Below, in pieces: positions 36,580-49,699 of a stretch of 64,000 bases of DNA; within the stretch, counting starts at the first letter, position 1, and each line of letters opens with the position of its first letter. The stretch spans positions 12,242,138 through 12,306,137 of the forward strand of contig NC_058144.1 of assembly GCF_011075055.1 (NCBI RefSeq), given 5' to 3'. This DNA is from Mangifera indica (taxonomy: Eukaryota > Streptophyta > Magnoliopsida > Sapindales > Anacardiaceae). The notes beneath the pieces are model-generated. The model was not told the origin of the DNA and did not search any database. It was given only the letters and a program-made list of their open reading frames with translations. A program made the position numbers and the translations under genes.

Positions 36580-37231
36580 ATGTGGTTGATAACATGCTAT
36601 GGATGTGATGCATGGTGTTTCATACATAAGCCTAAAGTCTTTTTTGCACGTACTGACATGTTCTTTAAGAAGGAATTCATTCTCGAAAGAACTAATGGAA
36701 GAAGGGTGAAACTCGATGAAGTTTTTGTACTACAAGAACTCACTATTAGAGGTTACAATGATGTTAGTTTCCAAACTAATCAAGATGATTTTAAGTCCTA
36801 ATTAGGATTTGTCTTTTATTTGAATAGTGGTGCAATTAGTTGGAAAAACTTCAAGTAAAGTATAGTGGCTAATTCTACAATGGAGTTTGAGTACATTGTT
36901 CTCTTAGAAGCAACAAAAGAGGTTGTATAGATCAAGAAGTTTATGATAGAACTTAGAGTGGTTCCCAGTATTGTTGGGCTGATTGAACTCTATTGCGATA
37001 ACAATAGAGTGATTGCTCAAGCAAATGAGCCATGGTCTCATCAGAAGTCCAAACACATACTCAAACATATCACTTTATTAAAGAGATTATTCAGTGTAAT
37101 GATATACATATAGAGAGGATTGATACAAATGACAATTTGGTTAAGCTATTAACAAAACCTATGTCGCAACAAAAGCATGATAAGCATGTAGTAAGATTGG
37201 GCAATAGATATATGACCGATTAATTATAGTA
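36580..37231 (+). pseudogene. Copia pol with integrase joined directly to RNase H
   Basis: 36580-36750 encodes the end of integrase ('PKVFFARTDMFFKKEFILER', 'GRRVKLDEV'). Without a gap in the frame it passes into RNase H: 'GYNDVSFQTNQDDFKS', then 'GFVFYLNSGAISWKNFK', 'MEFEYIVLLEATKEVV' and 'LYCDNNRVIAQANEPWSHQ'. After a frameshift it ends 'LLTKPMSQQKHDKHV' and 'NRYMTD'. The whole reverse transcriptase is missing. A polypurine stretch 'aagtgagagat' precedes the LTR start at 37232. Confidence 0.88.
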
Positions 37232-38934
37232 TAAGTGAGAGATTGTTAGGATATATGCCCTAGAGCCAATTGATTTGACATTTGTGAATGTAATTCAATT
37301 TCATTAATTAATAAAAGGATTTATTGTTATTTAATTCATATATATGTCTTTTTATATCATTGTGTGAATAACATACCTTTGTTGTAATGAAGGGATTAGA
37401 CAACTGATTATGAGAATTCTATGCACACATTAAGTGGACATTCTAGAAATGTTTGTAATCCCAACATTACAATAAACAAGGGCAAATGCAATAATGATGA
37501 GATTATCATAGTGTTGAGCAACCTCACTAAAAGGTGTCAAAACTGTTTGTAGACAGCTTGATGTAACACATAGGTGCATGTTATAGAAATGTTCATCTGA
37601 TTGACCTCACTAAAGGATATCCATATGGATGATTACTCTAATGTTTATGAAATAAATCCACTGAACACTATAGAGGCATGTGATCTTATAACTTGAGGTC
37701 GCCAAATTGTCTTGTGTAAGGATCAGTATAGTTTGACACTATCTAATATACTATCATAACTAAGGTTTCATAAAAATAATGAACGACTATATCGTCGGAT
37801 ACACGGAGGCTATGGTTGATCAATAAAAGATTCATCACTCTTGAACATAATAAAAAATAACTCATATGAGAATATTGAATGACATTTATGATTGTTTGAA
37901 TTTATGGCCACTGTAAGATAAGGTTGTAGCCTAATCCGTGTACGTCATTAATGTGTATCAGTTCATGTCAAGAAACTATTGAGATAAACATAATTCTATG
38001 TCTTAACCTTGAGAGATATGAGTTGATGAAATGATTGAATTGCACGTAACTGTGATGTTGTTAAAACTTAAAAGATGTCTACTAACACTCTATCGTCCGA
38101 TAGCCATAATGCTTTGTTAGAAGTCAATCTTGGTTTATGTCTGAATTTGATTTTAAATCAAACACTACCAGTTTGATAAAGAGTTTATTAGTCACACACA
38201 TATAATTATTGATTTGAACCCAAAGACGAGGATCATTTAATGAAAATCCTGGCATTTAAGGAAAAAGAGAAAGATGTGAATGGATCAAGTTTGTCTATTA
38301 GGTTGAGAGATTTGGTTTGACCATGCTTTGAGTAAAATACACAACCACATGTACTTGGTGGTGTTGATGTTAGCCATGCTTCAAGGAAGCATGTCATGAC
38401 TAGACTTGTATTGTCCAAGTTGTGCATGTCTAGAGAATTGCATGGGCAACACCAAGTGTGCCACCCATGCATGTCACTTTAGCATGGTTAGTTAGAATCC
38501 TAATTAAATTAAGATTCCTGTGCAGGCACACACATACATATACAAATGTTTTATTTGTGTCAAAAGAGTACCATCTCACAAAATACATAAACATAATTCA
38601 AAAACCCTAGTTGTTGGGTTTTCTGAATTTTTTCTTCATCCCAAGAACATGTTCCCATCCAACACACAAGAGCCCTAGTAGCATTTTTCTTGGACAACCT
38701 CCTATGTTCGTACTCTATATGAATACCAATGTTCTATCTCACGAAGGTTGGATAACATACATTTCTTTGCCACATAAAGACTTGGAGGAGCCACCAATGC
38801 ATGTATAATCTTTACGACATCCTATGAATGTTTTGTATGTTCATGATAAATATGTTTTAAAACAAGTATCCTGGTCAAGGTTCTAGGATTGTTTGTTTTT
38901 AAATTTTTAATTTTGTTGCACTACTAGTTATCAA
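37232..38934 (+). repeat. 3' LTR of the copia element (long, ~1.7 kb)
   Basis: Begins TGTTAGGATATATGCCCTAG directly after the polypurine tract. The end is proposed at '...tagttatcaaca' (38934). It has a promoter-like zone at 38510-38640, with 'catacatatacaaatg' then a leader 'ccatctcacaaaatacataa'. Its first ~900 bp match the minus-strand block 49691-48880 in order ('gaggtcgccaaattgtcttg', 'ggttgtagcctaatcc'). Confidence 0.6.
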
Positions 38935-39084
38935 CACCTTAAAGCCATACAAATATAGATTATAGTGTAACTGACCTCTGATAAAACCTTTGTCATAATA
39001 AAACCATGATAGGCATACTGCGTCATTTGGTATTAGATAGATGGTTAATTGGCTATATTGCAAATAAGATATTCTTAGAGTAGG

Positions 39085-39335
39085 AATTTTAAAGCTAGTT
39101 GTCAATCACCATTTTGTAATTTCATCTAGACTTGTATCATTTTTTTTTTATATTTATAAATTGGTATTTATTCATTTGTTATTACATATGTATATACTTA
39201 TACATTGATGGTGAATACCCTAAGATTAGTTGAGTTATGACAAGGGGATCAACGTGTAGTTTAATGTTGTTAATTCACAAATCTTTAAGTCTTTAAATTT
39301 AGTTAATGAATATTTCATTACTTCAATTATGTATA
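39085..39335 (+). repeat. Dispersed repeats A' and B' side by side
   Basis: 39085-39255 matches 33950-34110, and 39268-39335 matches 33125-33190 ('cacaaatctttaagt', 'ttagttaatgaatatttcat'). Left of the nest the order is B then A, about 760 bp apart; here it is A' then B', 10-15 bp apart. Confidence 0.6.
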
Positions 39336-40040
39336 TTAACATTATCTTCTAATATCAAACCTGCCAATTGTGCATCCATTTTATCATTATTTATGCATTC
39401 ACTTTCATATGCTAACACTTTCAATCAATGATAAGACTTTCCACAGCAATATAAGAAGTCTTATATTTCTTCACCTTCATCACTTCCTTCTTTACTGACT
39501 TTACAATTTGTAAAATTAAAAGACAAATCCTCTTATCCACCTATTCATTTGATTATTGAATTGCCTTTATATCCTTCTAAAATCCCTATTGTAGACCATC
39601 ATACCAGTCTCACAAGGTTTCTTGACCTATTCTTCTACAAAACAAATTATTTATCCCTCTTTATGTCAACACCAATAACTAAAATAGATAATCTGGATAT
39701 AGATAAATAAAAATGGTTTAGGGTTTAGTTTAAGTCTTAACGAATACACAAACAAAATTTTTAATTGAATTACTGATTTTTACAGCAATTTCAAACAATT
39801 TATTGGTGTTGATAAACATAGATTATCTATTTTAGTTTCTGGTATTAGGTTGTCATTGTTATCTCTTAATATAATAAATGAATAAAAGGGCAAAAGAAAT
39901 ATTAAGAATTTGGTAAAGTCAGGAAAATGCTAGCATTTTGTTAGAATATTATCACTGTTTATGACAAATGTGATATTGTCATTTGACATACATACACACA
40001 CACACATATATATATATAACACTTTTTTTCATATACATAC
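39336..40040. other. AT-rich DNA with a CA/TA microsatellite
   Basis: No gene seen. (CA)n(TA)n lies at 39994-40018. Confidence 0.5.
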
Positions 40041-42333
40041 CCTAAAACAGAATATGGACCCGAAGAGATGTGTCGAGCTTGAACTTTTACTCAATTGTAA
40101 TGGATATATAACATGATATTAAACAGTTATAATAAATTTGTGCAAAAAGGTGCAAACTCACAAACTCAACTAAACATGCCATTATTTTTAGAACATATAA
40201 TCCCAATATATAATGTCTAAAACATAACCATAACTGGAACTTTATAATTAATCACAAAGTCCCAACTATCAAGTTTTTACATAAATAAAATATAAACTAA
40301 AAATGATATAATTATCTGCCCTCCCCAACCTCATGCAACCTCTCGAGTTGGACTGTTATCTCACCGCATGCCTCGCTACTCATCTCGTCTACCTATAAAA
40401 TAACAAAAAGGAATGCGTGAATGAAGACACTCAGTAAGTAAGTGATCTCTTAGCACCTTGCACACAACATCTTATAAACTAATATGTTTCATCCCTAATA
40501 CACCATTTGATTATTATTAGATGTTTTCTAGCAATCTTTTATGCCCATCCATCTTAATTCAGTATCTTTGTGCCCTAAAAACACAGGTGACATCATTTGG
40601 ATGATTGGAGACTAAGTTGAACTCGACATATCTGATGTCATATGAAAGCGTATGACATCTCAAATATCCTCTATCGATTGTTGGTCGAACTTTGGGCTAC
40701 TGATACTGATACCTTTATCATACAATGAATCAGATTGTAGTTCCTCCTTTATCATAGACACATTTCTATAGGATCACTGACTAGATAACCATCTTTGGGT
40801 GCCCTTTACCAAAAGCATGTTCATGGTGCATCTCACTCGCCACATGAGAAACTAACTAGCACTATTATCCCTTACTATACATACTGAACTGAAATAAATA
40901 GCTAATGTGTCTTGGTGATAAGTATATGATACATTTCATAGGTATCTAACTCTCTCTTAGTCCTATTGCTTTCACATATAATGTCACTTTTGTATGCAAA
41001 TGGTGGCTAACTTGATGCACATTACTTTTCCCAACTTTTTTTATTTTTAATTCAAATATGTTTTGATTAATATTTGTTTCATCTTCTATACAGTTAGACA
41101 CATTAAGTTTCATTAGCTATCTTAATTCATATCCCTGTTCCAACATATAGCATAAGGGTAACATAATCTTTCTACATTGCATGAACAGTCGTATCTAACC
41201 TTTACTCACTGTGCATTTCACTAAGACCATACATAAACATTTGCCTTTACTAGTGATGAGCGTTCATCTACCTTTTTGTCTAGCGGGCACCTAACATTTC
41301 ACTAATGTTATAAAGTCCCTATACTTGAAGTCAAGATCATCTAACCCTTAATCTCCTTATTCATTCTACTCACTATAAATAGGCATTCATCTCATATTAC
41401 ACAACTGCTGATGCTTAAGCCTTAGGAAGAACTTATGTTTGATGTATGAGGAGTTCTCTTCTACAATGAGGATGCACAAACATCCCTACATGTAAGCGCG
41501 ACAATGCATTAGTACTTAAAGATTTTGGTTTAACCTATTTCTGTAATTTTCGATCAACCCTTCAATCCAACAATCTCTAAATCATATAATAACAACCCTT
41601 CAACAATTTAAACATATTTTCAACAATCATTAACCATTATATAGTCACCAACAAATTAGATCATCATAATACATATAACTTTTCATGCTTTAACACATTA
41701 TGTCTACTTTTCATACTATTATCACAAATTTACTTACCACTAGTTCATACTCTACTCACCTTAATCATCATAATATATCTAGAATATCAAAAGAATCATG
41801 CAAAATCAAAACATAAATATCATTAAACGAACTGAAAACATTCAACCAATAAAACACCATACTTGTTTTTTGTTGGTTGCTAACTCTTTGTATGGTAGTG
41901 ATTTCCTGGCAATCTAAATCCTTTCTACCATTCAATGACTTCACATAAATCTTTTTTCTCTCTCTCACTTTGCTTTGGAATCATAAATAGGGTAAATGTG
42001 AGCCAAACATAACATAGTCATGTATCCATCATGCATAGTCGTTCCTTTAGTTATACAACTAAAAACATGTCCCAAAATTACTAGAAAACGAATTCTTATC
42101 CAATTCAAATTTGACAAGAGGATGCATAAACATGTACTCCAAGCATGTATGGTTGTCTATCCTAAACACTTAGCCATTTACATGTGCCTTGCATGAAATA
42201 ACAATTTTGCGCTCCTTAAGGCATGCATAGGCATACACACTTATGGTGCATGACTGTCCTTGCTCTCTAATAATAAATATTTAAATTCAAATGCAAGGCA
42301 AAGACATAAATGCCCATACCTATGGGTGTTACA
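40040..42333 (-). repeat. Long gypsy LTR, minus strand
   Basis: On the minus strand it starts TGTAACACCCATAGGTATG at 42333, directly after the polypurine tract 'tttaagggggtataat' (42334-42350). It is about 2.3 kb long with an uncertain far end. The LTR at 43880-46221 has the same start and layout. Confidence 0.65.
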
Positions 42334-42349
42334 ATTATACCCCCTTAAA

Positions 42350-42606
42350 TGAATTTTGTTTTCAAAATTTACTCGAACAATTATGGGATCCTCTATCTTA
42401 TATCCTGCTTGACCTTCCATATAACCACATCGACTTAGTAATTCCTCCAAAAAACATGACTAAAGGAATTTGCTTGCTCCTGAATTTCTTAACTTGTCTA
42501 TCAAGAATATGCACCAAACGTTTCTCATATGTTGAACTGTCCTTGAGCTTAACATCTTCAATTCTTTGCAGATAGGTTAGGTCACTGATATACTTGTGCA
42601 AAAATA
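42350..42606 (-). pseudogene. Ty3/gypsy pol C-terminus, minus strand
   Basis: The minus strand reads 'HKYISDLTYLQRIEDVKLKD' and 'YEKRLVHILDRQVKKFRSK', then 'QIPLVMFFGGITKSMWLYG' before the polypurine tract. This is the chromodomain-like end of pol. The rest of the element is cut at about 42606 by an LTR-like insertion. It gives the correct junction of pol, polypurine tract and LTR for this gypsy family. Confidence 0.82.
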
Positions 42607-43866
42607 TGTAACATCCCCTCTAGAAATGCTACTTTCCAAAGGAAGATATCATTACTTATACTATTTTAGCATACAAACATATGACAATTAATTAAAACCT
42701 CAAGCATTATTTTTTAATTAATTGTTACAATCAAAATATATACTCGTATATAGTGTCTAAAGCATAAATTTTTATATTTTAGTAAATAAATTAATTTAGG
42801 ATTTTAATTAACTAATCTTAATATTTGTAGATATTTTATTAATTGTTTTATTATTGTTTGTAGGAAATGAAGAATGACATCAGGGAAGAATTTTTGAAAA
42901 AGAGAAAGAAATTAGAAGAAATCATAGGAAGTATCTCGATCACATTAGGAGAAGGCTAATATGTAGGGAAGGAACAAGAAACAAATCTACAACTGTCAAC
43001 ATCAAAGAATCAAGAAAGGAGTGGATTTGGCATTGAACTGAGATCATGAAAGAATCCAATTTTCTTATTGCAATATAGAGAAGAATATATATAAAGCCAC
43101 CTAACCCATTAACACAAATACTCTCTTTCTATTTCAAAGCAATTCTCAGCAAAAACTAAAGTGATATAATAATTCACTAGCTGCATTTCGTAAGCTATCA
43201 AAAGTATCTGATCCATCACACAATAGTAGATGAAAGTGATAGCTAAATACTCGAGCATGCATACATCACCTATATACAATCTTTTATTTATTTATTTATT
43301 TTATTTGAGTATAATGTTTTCACATAATTGTTGTTGTGTTTATGTTCCTAATATGAGTGGTTGATTTCTTTTTATTCTAGGAACTAATGTTAGAGATAGG
43401 TTAAATTCTTGTAAAATAATTGGAATCACAAAATGTAATGAGTAGTTATTATCCGAGTACCCACAAAAGTAGAAGCTCATTTAATTTCCACATGCTTACT
43501 CAACCTTACAAAAGGAACTATATCTAACCAACATTAGATCACGATTACTTTTGCAATTTTATTCGATTTATAGATTTATGTAGAATCATCAATGAAGCTT
43601 GAAGTCCTAGAAGTCTTTTATCATATGAAACTCAATAGTAGTGTCACAGTTGTATCCTATCCATTGCTTCAGCTGATTGCATATTTAGTTTTAGTAGTTT
43701 AAGATGTAGTAGTAAAAGTATTCTTACATTATAAGCCTTTTATTTATATGGTTTCCTTAACTAATGCAAGTTTCGAAACAAGCTAGTAGTTAGTTTCCTA
43801 ATCTCTATGAGATCGATATCTATTACACTATTTGTCGACTCTTGTATTTGCGAATAAGATGTAACA
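42607..43866 (+). repeat. Solo LTR-like block (Athila/Tat style)
   Basis: It begins after 'aaaaat' with 'ATGTAACATCCCC' and ends 'cgaataagATGTAACAT'; the 9-mer ATGTAACAT occurs at both edges. It has a TATA box 'gaatatatataaagcc' (about 43084) and a leader-like pyrimidine stretch. Its tail 'taatctctatgagatcgata' then 'gactcttgtatttgcgaa' resembles the conserved LTR end of Athila-like gypsy elements ('...tgtgggatcgac...gcacttgcgg'). No coding content. Confidence 0.4.
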
Positions 43867-43879
43867 TTAACCAAGGTAC

Positions 43880-46221
43880 CCTTACAATTCAAATTACAGA
43901 AACATGTCAAAAGATGTCCAAAACTACATAAAACATTATCCATAATGTATCTTAGTGTATAGCAAAATACATTATATCAAAAGCCAAATACATGAACTGG
44001 ATAAAATCATAATGACATAAATGCCCTTAATTACTCTATACCCACTGACCACCATTTGCCTTGTAGCTATCACGATCATCTGTACCTATACACATGAAAA
44101 TAGGGGAGTGAGTGACAAAACACTAAGTTGGAGACTCTACTACTAACTTTTACTTAATTTCCAAAATACCCTTGACTCGTCTTATACTAACTTTGTCATT
44201 TAAAGTTTGTCACTAAACTCCTATTAGGATGAGTTGGGTCATATATCTCATATTGTAACTCACACTAAACTCAAGAATATCTATACTATATATCATAACT
44301 CTCAAGTTAAACTTTGTCCCATTCCTTAGATTCCTAACTGGTGTGACAATATCATCTCTAGGTGAAATGATTGTTATTGGGAACCTATGTCCTATAGTTG
44401 TATACTAGGTTCATTATACTGGACTTAATACAATAATTTGACACTTTGGCTATGTGAGCACTCATTGTGTTGTCCACTCACGTACACTATTATTGGACTA
44501 TCGAACATCATCATAATTAGGTTTTATTATAAGCTAGTAACATACTATGAATATGCCCTCCTAAGGGCGTTGTTAGGAGTATATACTCACAATGCATTCC
44601 CATAATGATCCTAATATGTCTAACATGTATACATCTCGAGCCTTATATTACCTCGGACTCCTCTTAACTTTCACCCCAATCATATCTTATAGCCCATCAA
44701 AATCTCATCTCTTGGGCATATTTACGAACCTAAAATCTATTATTGTCTCTTGAAATGACCCATAAACTTCTAGCCTAGTTCATTTTTTTTTCCCTTTAAT
44801 TTACCTCTTTATACATGAGCCTCCTCCTTGGGATACACAAACATGTGCTTAACCTTGTGTATAAGACATGACTATCCCCTCAAAGGCGGTCATTACTGTG
44901 CTACACACATGGGTGTGATACCTTTGGAACATGGGTTGTGTTACTTCTTTACATTATACATAGCTTTCACTCATAACATGTTCTCCTCATGCTTAACATT
45001 ATTTACACAAGGGTATGCGTCATTCCATGGATGAGCGTGTGCCTTTTCTAAACTTAAGATTTCTTTCAAACTCAACTTTATTTTGATTTATGTACTTTTT
45101 AAAGGTATTTTAGTGTTTTCACCGATACATGGTCAGGCAAACTTCATGCCCTAGTTGACCCTTCACCAGTCAATGAAATCTAACAGTTGTCAGATCATTA
45201 GAAAACTAAATCTAAATTTTAGGTTTTATGTACACAAGCGTGTGTACCATACCACACAGTCATATGACGAACCTGGAAACCAAAACGCATACCTAATTTC
45301 TCGCATTGATCTATCTCTACATGTTTTCACTTTAACCTATTGATAATTTCATACTATATAACATGTCAAAGATAAGAACTATAGTTTAAATATGCTACCT
45401 AATCAACCGCACAACTTATACAATCATCTAAAATCACTACTCATGCTTGTACTTATAATAATCAATGTTGCAGTCATGGTTTAATCAATCAAAGACATTT
45501 CTCATATCTTGTAATTATCAAATCTCTGACATAAATGTAATCCTATCATAAGTTCATTAATGATTCATATAATACATATCAAATTATAAGATCAATAATC
45601 TAATCCCATGAAATGCAAATGCTAAAACATTTATAAGTTATCTTTATGACAAGTTATATATGCATTACAATATCAATTTGCCTAATCCTCAATAATTCAT
45701 TTGATCAACATAACACGCCATCATAACCATATAAATACAATCAAATATACACTTTTCAGTAGAGGGTGGAACCCTCATTCCACTATTATACACATATCAA
45801 GAAGGTGCAGAGAAAATCCTACTTAGCTCTTGCCAAATTGTTGGAATTCCTAAGTTAATCGATAACTCTTCCTTTTATTCTTTCTTTCTCGCCACGTCGT
45901 TAGAAAACGATTGTTAAAAGTTTTATATGAATAAAAATCAATCAATCTTCGATTCCTTTTCTCATTTTTGGGTAAATGTGCATACTTGGATAGGTATAGA
46001 ATCCTAAAATGTGGCAAATGTGACATATTTAAATTATTGCAATGTTTATCCATTTTCAGTTGATGTGACAACTAAAATACGAGCATGACCATCTCATGCA
46101 CGTTTGCCTATTACATAAAAATTCATAATTCATTATTTAACTCTAGTTAATTCAGTCATACATAAATATAGACATTAGAAAATGACTATAATGCCCTTAA
46201 GATGTATCTGTGGGTGTTATA
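43880..46221 (-). repeat. 3' LTR of the larger gypsy element, minus strand
   Basis: On the minus strand it starts TATAACACCCACAG at about 46221, joined straight to a truncated pol. About 2.3 kb. It has the same start as the LTRs at 42333 and 13188. The low-coordinate end is uncertain. It contains several 'acacgtgtgt..' type stretches, with no open frame of interest. Confidence 0.6.
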
Positions 46222-48880
46222 AAATGACATATGGAACACGTTATGCATATGATCCATATTCATTGGCAACACAAGTCGATAGGCACTTTGCCTATATGCT
46301 CTAATATCTCAAATGATCCTACAAACTTTAGAACCAACTTGCCCTTTTGATGAATCTAATAACTTGTCTATAAGGGACTATCTTAACAAATACTTTTTCA
46401 CCCACCTCAAACTCAAGATCTCACTCCTCTGATTTGTATAACTTTCCTAACGATCCTGAACTTGTCTCATCTTGTCTTTAATATGCCTGACATCTCGATT
46501 ATCTTCTAAGTCATCTATAGTCCTAAAACTTGTGTGAGAGCATTCCTCTTGCTTATCTCATCCAAATGTAATGGTGATCTATAATTTCTCTCATAAAATG
46601 CCTCATATAAAGAATCCAGATTGTTGTCTGATAATTATTATTGTAGGCAAACTCTATCAATGGCAACATATCAATCCAATTCACTCTTCTATATAAGTAA
46701 CATGCCATCAACATGTTCTTGATCATCTAATTAATCCTCTTAGTCTGACCATTGATCAAGGTTTTATAAGATGTACTGAAAGCTAACCTTATATCTAAAA
46801 ACCTCTATAAGCTTTGCTAGAATACGAATACAAACCTTATGTCTTTGTTTGACACTATTATCTTGGGTACACCATGTAATCTTATAATCTCCCAAACATA
46901 AATATAACCCGATTGATCTATACGCGTGGTATCCTTAATTGCCACAAAATGTGTCAACTTGGTCAATCTGTCTACAATCTCCCATAAAGCATTGTTACCT
47001 CTTCTGACCCTTGATAATCTAATTATGATGTCTATTGAGATGTTTTCCTATTTCCACTTAGGAATACTAAAAAGTTGTAATACTCTTAATGGTCGCTAAT
47101 GTTCAGCTTTAATCTTTGGCTCTTAGAAACTCTCCTCACATAAGTTAGACCATTTGAAGGGAATATCTTTGTGAATCAACTCAGTCAATGATTAGGCCAA
47201 CTCAGTAAAGCCCATAACAAACCATTTGTAATACCATGCCAACCTAAGGAAACTTTATACCTCTTTAGCTATCTTAGGCCTTTCTACTCTAATACAACCT
47301 CAATTTTACTTGGGTTTATAGAGATACCATTTACTGAAACTATGTGTCATAAGAATGCCACCATGTTCAATCAGAACTCACATTTAGAACACTTGACATA
47401 TAACTATCTATCTCTTAATCTTTGCAACAAAATTCTTAAGTCTTACTCATGCTCTTTTCGAGTCCTAAAATACCCTAGTATATCATCAATAAACACCACA
47501 ATGAGGTTGCTAAGGTAATCCTGGAAGACCCTATTCATAAGATTTATAAAGACTATCAAGACATTAGTCAAACCAATAGGCATCATAACAAGCTCATAGT
47601 GCTCATACCTCATCTTGAATACAATCTTTGAAATGTCTTTCTCAGCTACCCAAACCTGATGATACTCGATCTTAAATCAATCTTGAAAAACAGTAAGGCA
47701 TCCTTGAGTTGGTTAAACAAATAATCTATCCTTGGGAGTGGGTGTTTGCTCTACACTGTCACTTTATTTAACTCTTGATAATCAATGCACTTGCACATTG
47801 ACCCATCATTCTTTTTTACAAATCAGATCGGAACACCCCAAGGTGAATAGCTCAATCTGATGAAACCATTATCTAGAAGCTCCTATAATTGCTTCATTAT
47901 CTCCTAAAGTTTGACTAAGGTCATTTTGTATAATGCCTTAGAAATCGACATTATCTTTAAGGCTAACTCAATGCTAAAATCCACCTCTTTCTTTAGTGCC
48001 AACACTTGCAAACAATCAAGGAAAATATCTAAAAATTTGCATACCACTAGATTATCTTTTACACCTAGGACTATCTTGTCTGACTTGCTCAATATCTTTC
48101 TAGCCTTAACATGGCTAATTTTCATGTTGAGAACTCGTCCTTCTTTAAATATGAACTTATCACCATTATCAAGGTCGAATTAAACTTTCTTCTTCCTATA
48201 GTCTATCTTAGCTCCATATCTACTCAAGAAATCCATACCAATAATCACACTGAAATCCAACTTGTCAAAACCTCTCAGGTTAATGACCAACTCCTAGCCT
48301 CCCAAAATAATTATCTCACCTAGTCACATATAATTACTAATCACTTTATCAGCATTAGGCATCTCAATACTAATTTAGTGACTAATATGGGCTTTAAACC
48401 TATCATTTTTGCAATGTCTTATGCAATCAAACTGTATGTAGGACTATAATCAATTAGAACATTTAAAGGACAAAAATGAAATAAAACTAACCTATCACTA
48501 TTAATTGGTTGGTTTTAGCTTAGGTTTAAGTGGTTGTGTAAACTTTAGCCTATCCTCCCTAATTGTATGCTCTATGAGAGTTAGCGCTGATATTGTGCAT
48601 TATCGGACAAAATGGTTAGGTTGTATGTATTTGTAGCACAACCTATGACTAGCCATGCACTTATCGACATGTTTGTGCTTATATCTACAACACGCAAAAG
48701 GATCATCTCTTCTTAAATGATCCTCTCACCTTTATTGTTAACACTTCCAATTCTTTTTATAACCCTTAGACTAGAAGTTTTATCTTACCTTTATAATTCC
48801 TATTGTCACCCTCTTAATTGCTCCCTATCACTACCTACTATGATCTCTAGGTTGGGATTGTTGAACTAGGTTAATCTATC
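46222..48880 (-). pseudogene. Ty3/gypsy gag-pol remnant with RNase H deleted
   Basis: Right to left on the minus strand. A gag zinc-knuckle zone reads 'CCRYKHKHVDKCMASHRLCY' (about 48610-48710). A protease zone is at 48100-48500. Reverse transcriptase reads 'GSMCKCIDYQELNKVTV' and 'HPLPRIDYLFNQLKDA' (47650-47830), then 'RLTKLI'-type connection sequence 'ELIHKDIPFKWSNLCEESFQ' (about 47120-47190). The next residues are already integrase: 'LRVLQLFSIPKWK' and 'GNNALWEIVDRLTKLTHFVA' (about 46940-47090). Integrase continues as 'IIRLHGVPKIIVSNKD' and 'LIEFAYNNNYQTTIW', and pol ends 'DHMHNVFHMSF' at the LTR. So RNase H and the last ~100 codons are deleted. Many stops. Confidence 0.85.
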
Positions 48881-49691
48881 AAACCTCATGCACTTGTAAG
48901 CGAGATGCAACACTAGTCAATAGAGTGTTAGTGAATAATTCTAAAGCTTTGCCAATGTCATAGTTATGCATAATATGATCCTTTTGTCAATCAATATCCC
49001 TTGAGGTTGAAACATAGATACATGTCTATCTTAATGACTCCTTAGTATGACTTGATACATATTAAAAAACATATAACTTGGATTGGGCTACAACCCAGTC
49101 TTATTGTGACAATAGTTTTGAATGGTCATTGATGCCTTTTAGTATTTATTATTAAGATATAACCTTTAGTGTTTCAAAGTAACGAATTCTTTCTTAATCC
49201 ACCATAGCCTCCGTACAAGACGGTTTGGCGACCTTAAGTTTAAAGATCACATGTGCTTGTGAGTTAAAGAGTTTATTTTATAGACAGCAGAGCAACCATC
49301 CATAGGAAAATCCTTTCATCAAGTCAATCTGATGAACACGTTTATTGCACTAAGCTGTCAGTTAAAAACTTTGATGTATGAGAATTGTCACTAGTTTCGG
49401 TGGAGTCGTTTAACACTATGATAATCTTATCATTATTTCTTATGTCCTTAGTCAAAGTAATATCAAGATTATGGATGTTTATAGAATGGTCATCTAATGT
49501 GTTCATAAGGTTTCCATAATCAATCATTCGATCTCCTCATCGCGATTCTACTATTCTAAGGGTATATTATTATTATGATTATATTATACACATTTTAATA
49601 TGAATGAATAACATAAACATTTTATTAATAAATAATTAAATTACAACATACATCAGTTAAAATCAATGGGGTCTAAGGCACTACCCTAACA
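48880..49691 (-). repeat. Copia LTR fragment, minus strand
   Basis: On the minus strand it starts TGTTAGGGTAGTGCC at 49691. It follows the LTR at 37232 step by step: 'aatttaattatttattaata', then the 'gattatcatagtgtt' block, 'aaggtcgcc', 'ttgtacggaggctatggt' and 'ggttgtagcccaatcc'. It is cut at about 48880, where the gypsy remnant begins. No copia coding sequence adjoins it on its own strand. Confidence 0.75.
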
Positions 49692-49699
49692 AGAAGATC

